Shown piece by piece: positions 41,265-49,547 of a stretch of 64,000 nt of DNA (positions within the stretch are counted from its first letter, which is position 1; each line of letters starts with the position of its first letter). A program made the translations under genes and the position numbers. Under the pieces are notes generated by a model that worked only from the letters and a program-made list of their open reading frames with translations, did not search any database and had not been told where the DNA came from. The stretch is from Actinomycetospora sp. NBRC 106378 (GTDB lineage: Bacteria; Actinomycetota; Actinomycetes; Mycobacteriales; Pseudonocardiaceae), in contig NZ_BSTT01000001.1 in the NCBI RefSeq assembly GCF_030269685.1, positions 620,001-684,000 on the forward strand, in the 5' to 3' direction.

Positions 41265-44200
41265 GTGACCACAGCGACCACCCCCACCGCCGACCTCCCC
41301 GAGCTGCAGCGACGCGTGCGCGCGCTCGGCGGCGCCGACTCCCACCGGCTCGCCCGTCGGCTCGACGGGGCGCGGCGGATCGACGACGAGGAGAAGCGGG
41401 CCGGGACGCTCGGGAAGATCACCGGCGACGTCGAGCGCGCCGAGCAGCGCCTGGAACGACGCCGGGCGTCGGTCCCGACGGTCTCCTACCCCGAGCAGCT
41501 GCCGATCTCGGCGCGCGTCGACGACATCAAGGAAGCGCTCGAACACCACCAGGTCGTGGTGGTCGCCGGGGAGACCGGGTCGGGCAAGACGACGCAGCTG
41601 CCGAAGATCGCCCTCGAGCTCGGCCGGGGCGTCACCGGCACCATCGGCCACACCCAGCCGCGCCGGATCGCGGCCCGCACGGTCGCCGAGCGGGTCGCCG
41701 AGGAGCTGGGCACGACCGACTCCGACGTCGTCGGCTACCAGGTCCGGTTCACCAGTCGGGCGAGCGAGGACACGCTGGTCAAGCTGATGACCGACGGCAT
41801 CCTGCTCGCCGAGATCCAGCAGGACCGGCTGCTGCGCCGCTACGACACGCTGATCATCGACGAGGCCCACGAGCGGAGCCTCAACATCGACTTCCTGCTC
41901 GGGTACCTCGCGCAGCTGCTGCCCCGCCGCCCCGACCTCAAGGTGATCATCACCTCGGCGACGATCGACCCGGAGCGCTTCTCCGCGCACTTCGGCGACG
42001 CCCCGATCATCGAGGTCTCCGGGCGCACGTTCCCGGTGGAGATCCGCTACGAGCCGCTGGTCGACCCCGACGAGCCGGGGGCGGAGGAGCGCGACCAGCT
42101 CGACGGCATCGTCGACGCCGTGACCGAGCTGCGGCGCGAGGGCCCGGGCGACGTCCTCGTGTTCCTCGCGGGCGAGCGGGAGATCCGGGACACCGCCGAC
42201 GCCCTGAACGCGCTGCCCGAGAGCCCCACCGACCCGCTCGACGTGCTGCCGCTCTACGCCCGGCTCTCGGCCGCCGAGCAGCACCGGGTGTTCGAGCCGG
42301 GCCGTTCGAGCCGACGCCGCATCGTCCTCGCCACGAACGTCGCCGAGACCTCGCTGACGGTGCCCGGCATCCGCTACGTCATCGACCCCGGCTACGCGCG
42401 CATCTCCCGCTACAGCCAGCGCACGAAGGTGCAGCGGCTGCCGATCGAGAAGATCTCCCAGGCGTCGGCCACCCAGCGTGCGGGCCGGTGTGGCCGCGTC
42501 GCGGACGGCATCTGCATCCGGCTCTACGCCGAGGACGACTTCGACGCGCGGCCGGAGTTCACCGACCCCGAGATCCAGCGCACCAACCTGGCCTCGGTCA
42601 TCCTGCAGATGGCCGGGGCCAAGCTCGGCCCGGTCGAGGAGTTCCCGTTCGTCGACCCGCCGGAGACCCGCGCGGTCCGCGACGGCGTCCGGTTGCTGAC
42701 CGAGCTCGGCGCGATCGTCGACGGCGACGCCACCCGGCTCACCGACATCGGGCGCTCGCTGGCGCGCCTGCCGGTCGACCCCCGCATCGCCCGCATGATC
42801 CTGGCCGCCGACCAGCTCGGCTGTCTGCACGAGGTCACCGTCATCGCGGCCGGGCTCTCCGCGCAGGACCCCCGCGAACGGCCGACCGAGAAGACCGCCG
42901 AGGCCGACGCCGCGCACGCCCGCTTCGCCGACCCGCGTTCGGACTTCCTGTCGTGGCTGCACCTCTGGGAGCACATCCGCACCCAGCGCAAGGAGCTCAC
43001 CGGGAACCGGTTCCGGAAGCAGTGCGCGGCGGAGTACCTGAACTTCCTGCGGATCCGGGAGTGGCAGGACCTCGCGGCGCAGCTCCGGCAGCTGACCGAC
43101 GAACTCGGGCTCACCCGCAACCAGCCGTCGGAGGAGATCACCAAGGATCTCGCCGACCGCGTCCACCAGGCCCTGCTCACCGGCCTGCTCTCCCAGCTCG
43201 GCCTCGCCCTCGAGCCACCGAAGCCCAAGCAGGGGCAGCCGAGACCGAAGCGGCGCCCGATCACCGAGTTCGAGGGGTCCCGCGGCGCCCGGTTCACGAT
43301 CTGGCCGGGGTCGTCGCTCGCGAAGCGGCCCCCGACGTTCGTCATGGCCGCCGAGCTGGTCGAGACCTCCCGCCTCTGGGCGCGCACCGTCGCCGGGATC
43401 GACCCCCGCTGGGCGGAGGAGGCGGCGGGCGACCTCGTCACCCGCACCTACTCCGAGCCGCGCTGGTCCAAGCGCCGCGGGTCCGCCGTGGCCACGGAGC
43501 GGGTCACGCTGTTCGGGGTCCCGCTCGCGATGGACCGCAGCGTGGACTTCGGCCGGATCGACCCGGAGCTCTCCCGCGAGCTGTTCCTCCGGCACGCCCT
43601 CGTCGAGGGCGACTGGAGCACCCGCCACGAGTTCGTGCGCCGAAACGCCGCCGAGATCGAGCGGGTCGCGGAGCTGGAGCGGCGCGCCCGCCGGGAGCTG
43701 CTCGTCGACGAGGAGACCCTCTACCGGTTCTACGACGAGCGGGTCCCCGCGTCGGTCGTCTCGGTACGCCACTTCGACCGGTGGTGGCAGAAGGAGTCGC
43801 GGCGCAACCCGCGGCTGCTCGACCTCGACCCCGGCACGCTGCTCGCCCACGAGGCTCCCGACGCCGGGTCGTTCCCCGACTCCTGGCAGGCCGGCGGCCT
43901 CACCCTCCCACTGTCCTACGCGTTCGAACCGGGCACCGACACCGACGGCGTCACCGTCACCGTGCCGCTGGCGGTGCTCGGGCAGGTCCGCGCGGAGGAC
44001 CTCGCGTGGCAGGTCCCCGGGCTGCGCGAGGAACTGCTCACCTCGCTGATCCGCACGCTGCCCAAGCCGCTGCGCCGATCGCTCGTCCCCGCGCCCGACA
44101 CGGCGCGTGCGCTGCTCGCGCGGCTCGCCGCCGACCGGCGGCCCGCCGAGGGCGAGTCCCTGCTGCGCGCGCTCACCGAGGCCGTCAAGCGGCTCGCCGG

Positions 44201-45275
44201 CGTCGACGTGCCCACCGACGCCTGGAACGTCGCGGGCCTGCCGTCGCACCTGCGCCTGACGTTCTCCGTGGTGCGCGACGACGGGTCACCGGTCGCCTCG
44301 GGCGGCGACCTCGGGGCCCTGCGGCGCCGCTACGCGCAGGAGACGAAGGCCGCCGTCGCGAAGGTCGCCGACGGCCTGGAGCGGCGCGGGCTGACGTCGT
44401 TCGCCGAGATCGGGGACCTGCCGCGGACCCGGGAGCAGTCCCGCGCCGGCGGCACCGTGACCGCGCACCTCGCCCTCGTGGACGAGGGGTCGACGGTCGG
44501 GGTCGGGGTGTTCGACTCCGCGTTCGAGGCCCGGGACGCGATGCGCGCGGGAACCCGTCGGCTCCTGCTGCGGTCGGTCTCCTCCCCCGCGCGGTCCCTG
44601 GTCCGCTCGCTGGACAACCGCGCCACGCTGCGGCTGAAGAGCGCGATGGCCGAGTCCGACTACACGGGCGTCGCCGACCTCGCCGACGACTGCGTGGCCG
44701 CCGCCGTCGACGGGCTCGTGGTCGCGCTCAAGGGCCCGGTGTGGACGGCGTCGGCGTTCGAGAAGCTGCGCGGCGACGTCGCCGCCCGGCTGCCCGCGGG
44801 TGCCGCGGAGGTGCTCACCCGCGCCGAGACGGTGCTCGCCGAGGCCGGCGTCGTCCGCGGGGCGCTCGACCGGCTCCGGTCCCGTCCGGGCAGCGGGCTG
44901 CTCGACCCCGCCCTGGAGGACGTCCGGGACCAGCTGTCGACGCTGGTCGGCGGTCGGTTCGTCACCCGCTGGGGCGTGACCCGCCTGCCCGACGTCGCCC
45001 GCTGGCTACGGGCCGCGGCGAAGCGACTGGACAAGCTCGCCGAGGCGCCGCGCCGGGACGCCGAGCTCATGGCCGAGGTCCACGCCGTCGAGACGGCCTA
45101 CCGCACCCGTCGTCGAGCCGCGGCGCAGGAACCCCGCACGTTCGACCGCGACGGGTGGGACGCGGTGGCCGCCATGTGCCAGGAGCTGCGGGTCAGCAAG
45201 TTCGCCCAGGAGGTGGGCACCGCGGGCCCGATCTCCGAGCAGCGGATCTCCAGGGCGATGGCCGCGCTGGGCTGA
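41265..45275 (+). CDS. hrpA: DEAH-box ATP-dependent RNA helicase HrpA
   Basis: A 1336-residue protein. Walker A GETGSGKTT at 102-110, DEAH at 199-202 (LIIDEAHERSLN), SAT motif (IITSATIDPERF), motif V LATNVAETSLTVPGIRYVIDPG, motif VI QRAGRCGR, HA2/OB region, then the long DUF3418 C-terminus characteristic of HrpA. Role: 3'-5' RNA/RNP remodelling, including stalled-ribosome rescue in E. coli. GTG at 41265 (TTATTPTADLPELQRRV follows) is the likely start; the frame upstream crosses the GNAT gene. Confidence 0.92.
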   Translation: MTTATTPTADLPELQRRVRALGGADSHRLARRLDGARRIDDEEKRAGTLGKITGDVERAEQRLERRRASVPTVSYPEQLPISARVDDIKEALEHHQVVVVAGETGSGKTTQLPKIALELGRGVTGTIGHTQPRRIAARTVAERVAEELGTTDSDVVGYQVRFTSRASEDTLVKLMTDGILLAEIQQDRLLRRYDTLIIDEAHERSLNIDFLLGYLAQLLPRRPDLKVIITSATIDPERFSAHFGDAPIIEVSGRTFPVEIRYEPLVDPDEPGAEERDQLDGIVDAVTELRREGPGDVLVFLAGEREIRDTADALNALPESPTDPLDVLPLYARLSAAEQHRVFEPGRSSRRRIVLATNVAETSLTVPGIRYVIDPGYARISRYSQRTKVQRLPIEKISQASATQRAGRCGRVADGICIRLYAEDDFDARPEFTDPEIQRTNLASVILQMAGAKLGPVEEFPFVDPPETRAVRDGVRLLTELGAIVDGDATRLTDIGRSLARLPVDPRIARMILAADQLGCLHEVTVIAAGLSAQDPRERPTEKTAEADAAHARFADPRSDFLSWLHLWEHIRTQRKELTGNRFRKQCAAEYLNFLRIREWQDLAAQLRQLTDELGLTRNQPSEEITKDLADRVHQALLTGLLSQLGLALEPPKPKQGQPRPKRRPITEFEGSRGARFTIWPGSSLAKRPPTFVMAAELVETSRLWARTVAGIDPRWAEEAAGDLVTRTYSEPRWSKRRGSAVATERVTLFGVPLAMDRSVDFGRIDPELSRELFLRHALVEGDWSTRHEFVRRNAAEIERVAELERRARRELLVDEETLYRFYDERVPASVVSVRHFDRWWQKESRRNPRLLDLDPGTLLAHEAPDAGSFPDSWQAGGLTLPLSYAFEPGTDTDGVTVTVPLAVLGQVRAEDLAWQVPGLREELLTSLIRTLPKPLRRSLVPAPDTARALLARLAADRRPAEGESLLRALTEAVKRLAGVDVPTDAWNVAGLPSHLRLTFSVVRDDGSPVASGGDLGALRRRYAQETKAAVAKVADGLERRGLTSFAEIGDLPRTREQSRAGGTVTAHLALVDEGSTVGVGVFDSAFEARDAMRAGTRRLLLRSVSSPARSLVRSLDNRATLRLKSAMAESDYTGVADLADDCVAAAVDGLVVALKGPVWTASAFEKLRGDVAARLPAGAAEVLTRAETVLAEAGVVRGALDRLRSRPGSGLLDPALEDVRDQLSTLVGGRFVTRWGVTRLPDVARWLRAAAKRLDKLAEAPRRDAELMAEVHAVETAYRTRRRAAAQEPRTFDRDGWDAVAAMCQELRVSKFAQEVGTAGPISEQRISRAMAALG

Positions 45276-45291
45276 GCTGCTCCGACCCGGG

Positions 45292-45618
45292 TCAGACCGG
45301 CCCGTGGACGTCGGGGTCGACGTGGCCCTGGCGCATCGCCCAGATCACCAGCCCGGTGGGCACGACGACGAGCAGCGCCACCGCCGCGACGGCCAGGACG
45401 TACGCGGACGGGAGCACGAGCGGGGCCGCCGCCAGCACCCCGACCCCCGTGAGCGCCAGCGCCGTGGTGCGCCACGGATGCCGGCGGACCGGGAGCACGC
45501 CGACCGCGAGCGCGTCGGCGAACCGGGCGTCGGTGCGGTGCTCGTGGTCGGAGATCGTCGCGAGGACGGCCTGCTCCTGGCCGGTGAGCGGCGTGGGGTC
45601 GGGTGTGGCGGGATGCAT
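45292..45618 (-). CDS. DUF3040-like two-TM protein
   Basis: A 108-residue protein. An N-terminal helix (LTGQEQAVLATISDHEHRTDARFADAL) resembles the DUF3040 start LSexExrlL, followed by two TM segments (WRTTALALTGVGVLAAAPLVLPSAYVLAVAAVALLVVVPTGLVIWA). Tail to tail with hrpA at 16 bp. A similar protein occurs at 47768. Confidence 0.68.
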   Translation of the reverse strand: MHPATPDPTPLTGQEQAVLATISDHEHRTDARFADALAVGVLPVRRHPWRTTALALTGVGVLAAAPLVLPSAYVLAVAAVALLVVVPTGLVIWAMRQGHVDPDVHGPV

Positions 45619-45677
45619 CGGGCGCTCCAGGACGTCGTTGTCCTCCAGGTGTCCCCACTGTGCCCGTCACGCGCACG

Positions 45678-46100
45678 TCACACAACGACCTCCGGGGCCA
45701 GATCCACCGCCGCGCGGAACGACCCGTCCATGTGGAACGGCACCGACTCGTGCTGGTGGACGACGAACCACCGTCCGGCCGTGCGACGCAGTCCGATCGT
45801 GGACCGGAACCACAGCGTGAACGTCCCGCCCTTGTCGCCGGTCATCGACGTCAGGGCATGCACGAACGCGACGTCGCCGTCCGCGTGCACCACCGGGTCG
45901 TGGTGGGTCAGGACGGGTGGGACGGTGAAGGAGGCGATCCAGGCGGCCAGCTCGGTGACCCCGCTGTGCTGGACCAGCGGCGGGGCGAGGTCGAACACGA
46001 CCGGCCGCTCGGCGACGGTGGCCATCGCCCGCCCGGCGTCGCCCGCGGCGACCGCGGCCTGGTACTCGGCGAGGACGGCGAGAATCTCGTGGTTGCTCAT
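45678..46100 (-). CDS. SnoaL/NTF2-like protein
   Basis: A 140-residue cone-fold protein: HEILAVLAEYQAAVAAGDAGRAMATVAERPVVFDLAPPL, HADGDVAFVHALTSMTGDKGGTFTLWFRSTIGLRRTAGRWFVVHQHESVPF. Function unknown; the family includes isomerases, hydrolases and ligand-binding proteins. Its ATG lies 8 nt after one half of a palindromic ECF42-type promoter, so it is probably a leaderless member of the ECF42 regulon. Confidence 0.8.
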   Translation of the reverse strand: MSNHEILAVLAEYQAAVAAGDAGRAMATVAERPVVFDLAPPLVQHSGVTELAAWIASFTVPPVLTHHDPVVHADGDVAFVHALTSMTGDKGGTFTLWFRSTIGLRRTAGRWFVVHQHESVPFHMDGSFRAAVDLAPEVVV

Positions 46101-46107
46101 ACCCCGG

Positions 46108-46135
46108 TGTCGAGACCGGGTCCTCCGTCTCGACA
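46108..46135. promoter_or_regulatory. Palindromic, bidirectional ECF42-type promoter
   Basis: TGTCGAGAC-N10-GTCTCGACA. Read on either strand it gives TGTCGA (-35) - 17 nt - CGAC (-10), the motif reported for ECF42 sigma factors. Plus direction: YCII/ECF42 operon. Minus direction: SnoaL-like gene, whose ATG is 8 nt past the -10. Confidence 0.75.
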
Positions 46136-46172
46136 GGACGGCAGAGGATTCCCGGAGGAAGGACCCGTCGTC

Positions 46173-46544
46173 GTGAAGTTCATGATCCTGCTGCACTCGA
46201 ACCCGCACTTCGCGCAGCGCTGGGAGGCCCTGACCCCCGAGCAGCGGGCCCGCTTCGGCGTCGACCACGTGGCGCTCACCCGCGAACTCGCCGGGTCCGG
46301 CGAGCTCGTGGTCTCCGAGGGGCTGGCCGACCCCGCGCTCGCCCGGTGGGTGTCGACGGCCGAGGGTCGCCCCGTGGTGGCCGACGCCCCGTTCGCCGAG
46401 ACCAAGGAGCACCTCGCGGGCTTCTACCTGGTGGACGTCGCGGACGCCGCGCGCGCCGAGGAGATCGCCGCCCGGGTCCCGGACGCGGTCTGGGGGCTCG
46501 TGGAGGTGCGCCCGGTCCTCGACATGTCCGGCTGGGACCTGTGA
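46173..46544 (+). CDS. YCII/DGPF-domain protein linked to ECF42
   Basis: A 123-residue protein: VKFMILLHSNPHFAQRWEALTPEQRARFGVDHVALTRELAGSGELV, VVADAPFAETKEHLAGFYLVDVADAARAEEIAARVPDAVWGLVEVRPV. The YCII/DGPF family is the standard genomic partner of ECF42 sigma factors; here DGPF reads DAPF. GTG at 46173 follows a GGAGGAAGG box. Overlaps the sigma factor gene (GTGA). Confidence 0.85.
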   Translation: MKFMILLHSNPHFAQRWEALTPEQRARFGVDHVALTRELAGSGELVVSEGLADPALARWVSTAEGRPVVADAPFAETKEHLAGFYLVDVADAARAEEIAARVPDAVWGLVEVRPVLDMSGWDL

Positions 46545-47755
46545 TCGCCGTCGAGGTCCTCCGCGACGCCGCCCCGACCGCGCTCGGGGTTCTCGTGCGA
46601 CGCCACCGCGACTTCGACGCGTGCGAGGACGCCCTGCAGGAGGCGCTGCTCGCGGCGTCGCGGACGTGGGCCGCCGACGGGGTGCCCGACAACCCGGCCG
46701 GCTGGCTGGTCACGGTCGCGACCCGGCGGCTGGTGGAGGCGTACCGGCGCGACACCGCCCGCCGTCGCCGGGAGGAGGCCGATGTCCACCGCGACGCCGT
46801 GGGCGAGGCCGTCGGGAGCGACGACACCCTGGCCCTGCTCCTGCTCTGCTGCCACCCCGCGCTGCGGGTACCGAGCCAGGTGGCGCTCACGCTGCGGGCG
46901 GTCGGCGGCCTGACGACGGCGGAGATCGCCCGCGGACTGCTCCTGCCCGAGCCCACCGTGGCCCAGCGGATCAGCCGGGCCAAGGCGAAGCTCTCCGCAC
47001 TCGGCCGCGGCTTCACCGTCCCCGACGCCGCGGCCCGCCGCGAGCGGGTGCCCGCGGTGCTCGCCGTGCTGTCGGTCGTGTTCACCGAGGGCCACACCGC
47101 GAGCGCCGGCGCGACCCTGCACCGCGCGGACCTCGCCGACGAGGCGGTCCGGCTCGCCCGGGTGCTCGTGGCCGCCCTCGACGGGGCGCCCGAGCACGGC
47201 GAGGCGGCGGGGCTGCTCGCGCTGATGCTGCTCACCGACGCGCGGCGCGCGGCCCGCACCGGTCCCGACGGCGCGCTCGTCCCGCTGGCCGAGCAGGACC
47301 GGACGCGCTGGGACGGCGGGCGGATCGCCGAGGGCACGGCGCTGGTCACCGCGGTGCTGGGACACGGGGTCCCCGGGCCGTACACGGTGCAGGCCGCGAT
47401 CGCCGCCGTGCACGCGGAGGCCGGGCGGGCGCAGGACACCGACTGGCCGCAGATCCTCGCCCTGTACGACACCCTCGTCGGGCTGTGGCCGGATCCGATG
47501 GCCCGCCTCGGGCGTCTGGTGGCCCTCGGCGAGGTGGCGGGACCGGCGGCGGCGCTGGTGGAGCTGGACGCCCTCGACGAGCCCGGGCTCCGCGACCACC
47601 ATCGCCTCACCGCGGTCCGGGCCCACCTCACCGAGGCGGCCGGTCGGGGCGCGGAGGCCGTGGCCGCCTACCGGGAGGCGGCCCGGCGCACCGCCTCGGC
47701 GCCGGAGCGGGCCTACCTGCTCGACCGGGCCTCGCGGATCGCGCCCCCGGCGTGA
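46541..47755 (+). CDS. ECF42-group RNA polymerase sigma factor
   Basis: A 404-residue sigma factor. Sigma2: DACEDALQEALLAASRTWAADGVPDNPAGWLVTVATRRLVEAYRRDTARRRRE; sigma4: LTLRAVGGLTTAEIARGLLLPEPTVAQRISRAKAKL. The C-terminal ~200-residue TPR-like extension (LRDHHRLTAVRAHLTEAAGRGAEAVAAYREAARRT) defines ECF42 and replaces an anti-sigma factor as regulator. It probably transcribes its own operon and the SnoaL-like gene from the palindromic promoter. Confidence 0.9.
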   Translation: MIAVEVLRDAAPTALGVLVRRHRDFDACEDALQEALLAASRTWAADGVPDNPAGWLVTVATRRLVEAYRRDTARRRREEADVHRDAVGEAVGSDDTLALLLLCCHPALRVPSQVALTLRAVGGLTTAEIARGLLLPEPTVAQRISRAKAKLSALGRGFTVPDAAARRERVPAVLAVLSVVFTEGHTASAGATLHRADLADEAVRLARVLVAALDGAPEHGEAAGLLALMLLTDARRAARTGPDGALVPLAEQDRTRWDGGRIAEGTALVTAVLGHGVPGPYTVQAAIAAVHAEAGRAQDTDWPQILALYDTLVGLWPDPMARLGRLVALGEVAGPAAALVELDALDEPGLRDHHRLTAVRAHLTEAAGRGAEAVAAYREAARRTASAPERAYLLDRASRIAPPA

Positions 47756-47767
47756 TCACGGTGACCG

Positions 47768-48130
47768 CTACGGGCGGTCGGGGTCGGCCTTCGGAGCGGG
47801 CGGCTCCAGCCCGCCCTCGCGCAGGGCCTTGAGGACGAGGCAGGTCGGGCCCACGACGAGTGCGATCGTCAGCACGAGCGCGATGGTCCAGGCGACGGGC
47901 AGCACCAGGGCGAGGATCACCCCGACGACGGCGAGCTGCACGACGACGTCCCGGCGCCGGCCCCGGGCCACGGCGGACTCCACCGCCGCGTCGGGACCGG
48001 AGGCCGGGGCGTTCATCCGCAGCACGTACCCCGGATCGGCGGCGTTCTCGTGGGCCGCGAGGTCGTCGAGGACCCGGCGTTGCTCCGCCGACAGTCCGGT
48101 GGGCTCGGGCGTGGGTGCGGCGGCGCTCAC
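47768..48130 (-). CDS. DUF3040-like two-TM protein
   Basis: A 120-residue protein: GLSAEQRRVLDDLAAHENAADPGYVLRM, then two TM segments (VVVQLAVVGVILALVLPVAWTIALVLTIALVVG). Resembles the protein at 45292. GTG at 48130 has GGGGAGGA 7 nt upstream, better than the in-frame ATGs beyond it. Confidence 0.66.
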   Translation of the reverse strand: MSAAAPTPEPTGLSAEQRRVLDDLAAHENAADPGYVLRMNAPASGPDAAVESAVARGRRRDVVVQLAVVGVILALVLPVAWTIALVLTIALVVGPTCLVLKALREGGLEPPAPKADPDRP

Positions 48131-48241
48131 GGGAGTTCCTCCCCGGATCGACGGTGACAGCATCGACGATCCGGACGAAACCGGCACGGAAGCTGGCCGG
48201 AGCCTGATGATCCGCTGAGAATCCCGGTTGACGGCGGCGGC

Positions 48242-48421
48242 TCAGCGGCGCGGCATGATCACCCACAGCGCGATGTAGATGAGCACCTGCGGGCCCGGCA
48301 GCAGGCAGGACAGCACGAACAGCAGCCGCACGAGGTTCGCCGACACGCCGAAGCGTGCGGCGAGGCCGGCGCACACGCCGCCGATCCAGGCGCCCTCGCG
48401 GGGACGGGTCATGACGGCCAT
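48242..48421 (-). CDS. PspC-domain protein (59 aa)
   Basis: Single PspC domain: IGGVCAGLAARFGVSANLVRLLFVLSCLLPGPQVLIYIALWVIMP. Phage-shock-type membrane protein, one or two TM helices; the stand-alone form is common in actinobacteria. The ATG at 48421 has AGAGGAA ~6 nt upstream, so the longer frame is not used. Confidence 0.82.
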   Translation of the reverse strand: MAVMTRPREGAWIGGVCAGLAARFGVSANLVRLLFVLSCLLPGPQVLIYIALWVIMPRR

Positions 48422-48520
48422 GGTGGTTCCTCTCGATCGGTGTCGGGTTCCTCCCCCACGCTGGTCCAACGTGCGGGCACCGGCCTCGGTGCCCGACCCC
48501 GGGATCACTCGGGGTCGCCC

Positions 48521-48552
48521 CCGAGACACCCGCCGTGTCCCGAACTGAGACA
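48521..48552. promoter_or_regulatory. Imperfect operator cluster upstream of the IclR gene
   Basis: CCGAGACACCCG (48521-48532) followed by TGTCCCG-AAC-TGAGACA (48536-48552). The same 12-mer CCGAGACACCCG and half-site GAGACA occur in the dyad at 51442-51457. It lies just upstream of the predicted -35 of the IclR gene. Confidence 0.5.
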
Positions 48553-48587
48553 GGCAGGCCCCCACGGGGTCCCTACTGTCGAGCACT

Positions 48588-49547
48588 GTGAGCGAGGACA
48601 CGTCGGGTGCGCGGTCATTGAAGACGGCGGCGATGGTCCTGCGGGCGCTGCGGCTGCTCGGGGACCATCCCGAGGGCCTGTCCGCGGCCGAGATCGGGGA
48701 GCGGCTCGGGAAGAGTCCGGCCACGGCCCGTTACATGGTCAACACGCTCTGCGAGGCCGGCTTTGCCCGGCGCGACGACTCCGGCCGCTGCCTGCTGGGC
48801 ACGGCGCCGCCGTGGGGGGCCTGGGTGCCGGCCGAGGAGCCCGCCGCCCCGGGCGACCTGGGGCCCGGCGACCCGGCGCCCGGGGCCGTGCTGGCCGAGG
48901 CCGTGACCGAGCTCTACCGGCGCACCCGCCAGCGCGCCTACCTCGTCCGCCGCACCGGCACCCTCGTCGCGAGCGTGTCCGACGTCCGCGGCCACCAGGG
49001 CCTCGCCCGCCTGCCCGGGCTCGACACCCACGTACCCCCGGAGCGCGCCCACGGCCTGGCGTTCACCAAGGTCCTCCTCGCCGCGTCCCCGACCTACCGC
49101 GAGGCCGTGACCGCGGAGCCGCTCGCTGCCCTCACCCCCGACACCGTCACCTGCCCGGTGCGCCTCGGGGCGGAGCTGGACGACGTGGCCCGGCAGGGCT
49201 GGGCCCGTGACCGGGAGGAGTACGTCCGCGGCTTCGGCACGCTCGCCGCCCCGATCGCCTCGCCGTCGGGCACCTGGACCGTCGCGCTCGGCCTCTCCTG
49301 CTCCTCACGACGGCTCGACGGGCACGCCGACGACCTGCTCACCGACGTCGTCGACGTGGCCCGGGAGGCCGCGCGGCAGTGGGGGTCGGGCGCGGACCAC
49401 CACGGGACGGCCTGCTCGTGCGCCGAGTGCGGCCCCGACGAGGCCGGCGGGGTCGTCGCGCCCCGTAACCGGGCCGTCGGCACCACCCGCGCGGGCCGGG
49501 GGCACCGCCGGCGCACCGGACGCGGACTCAGCGCCCCACGTCGGTGA
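48588..49547 (+). CDS. IclR-family regulator, left flank of the propane locus
   Basis: A 319-residue protein. N-terminal winged HTH (SLKTAAMVLRALRLLGDHPEGLSAAEIGERLGKSPATARYMVNTLCEAGFARRD), then an IclR effector domain (TELYRRTRQRAYLVRRTGTLVASVSDVRGHQGLARLPGL ... GFGTLAAPIASPSG). The tail carries a CSCAEC motif and an Arg-rich end. It is a clear paralogue of the truncated IclR at 63407. TACTGT ends 8 nt before the GTG, so probably leaderless. Its 3' end overlaps the convergent AcoR-like gene by 20 bp. Confidence 0.85.
   Translation: MSEDTSGARSLKTAAMVLRALRLLGDHPEGLSAAEIGERLGKSPATARYMVNTLCEAGFARRDDSGRCLLGTAPPWGAWVPAEEPAAPGDLGPGDPAPGAVLAEAVTELYRRTRQRAYLVRRTGTLVASVSDVRGHQGLARLPGLDTHVPPERAHGLAFTKVLLAASPTYREAVTAEPLAALTPDTVTCPVRLGAELDDVARQGWARDREEYVRGFGTLAAPIASPSGTWTVALGLSCSSRRLDGHADDLLTDVVDVAREAARQWGSGADHHGTACSCAECGPDEAGGVVAPRNRAVGTTRAGRGHRRRTGRGLSAPRR

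Noticed and set aside
41136-44249. 1037-codon minus-strand frame opposite hrpA
   Set aside because: No motif, antisense shadow of the helicase.
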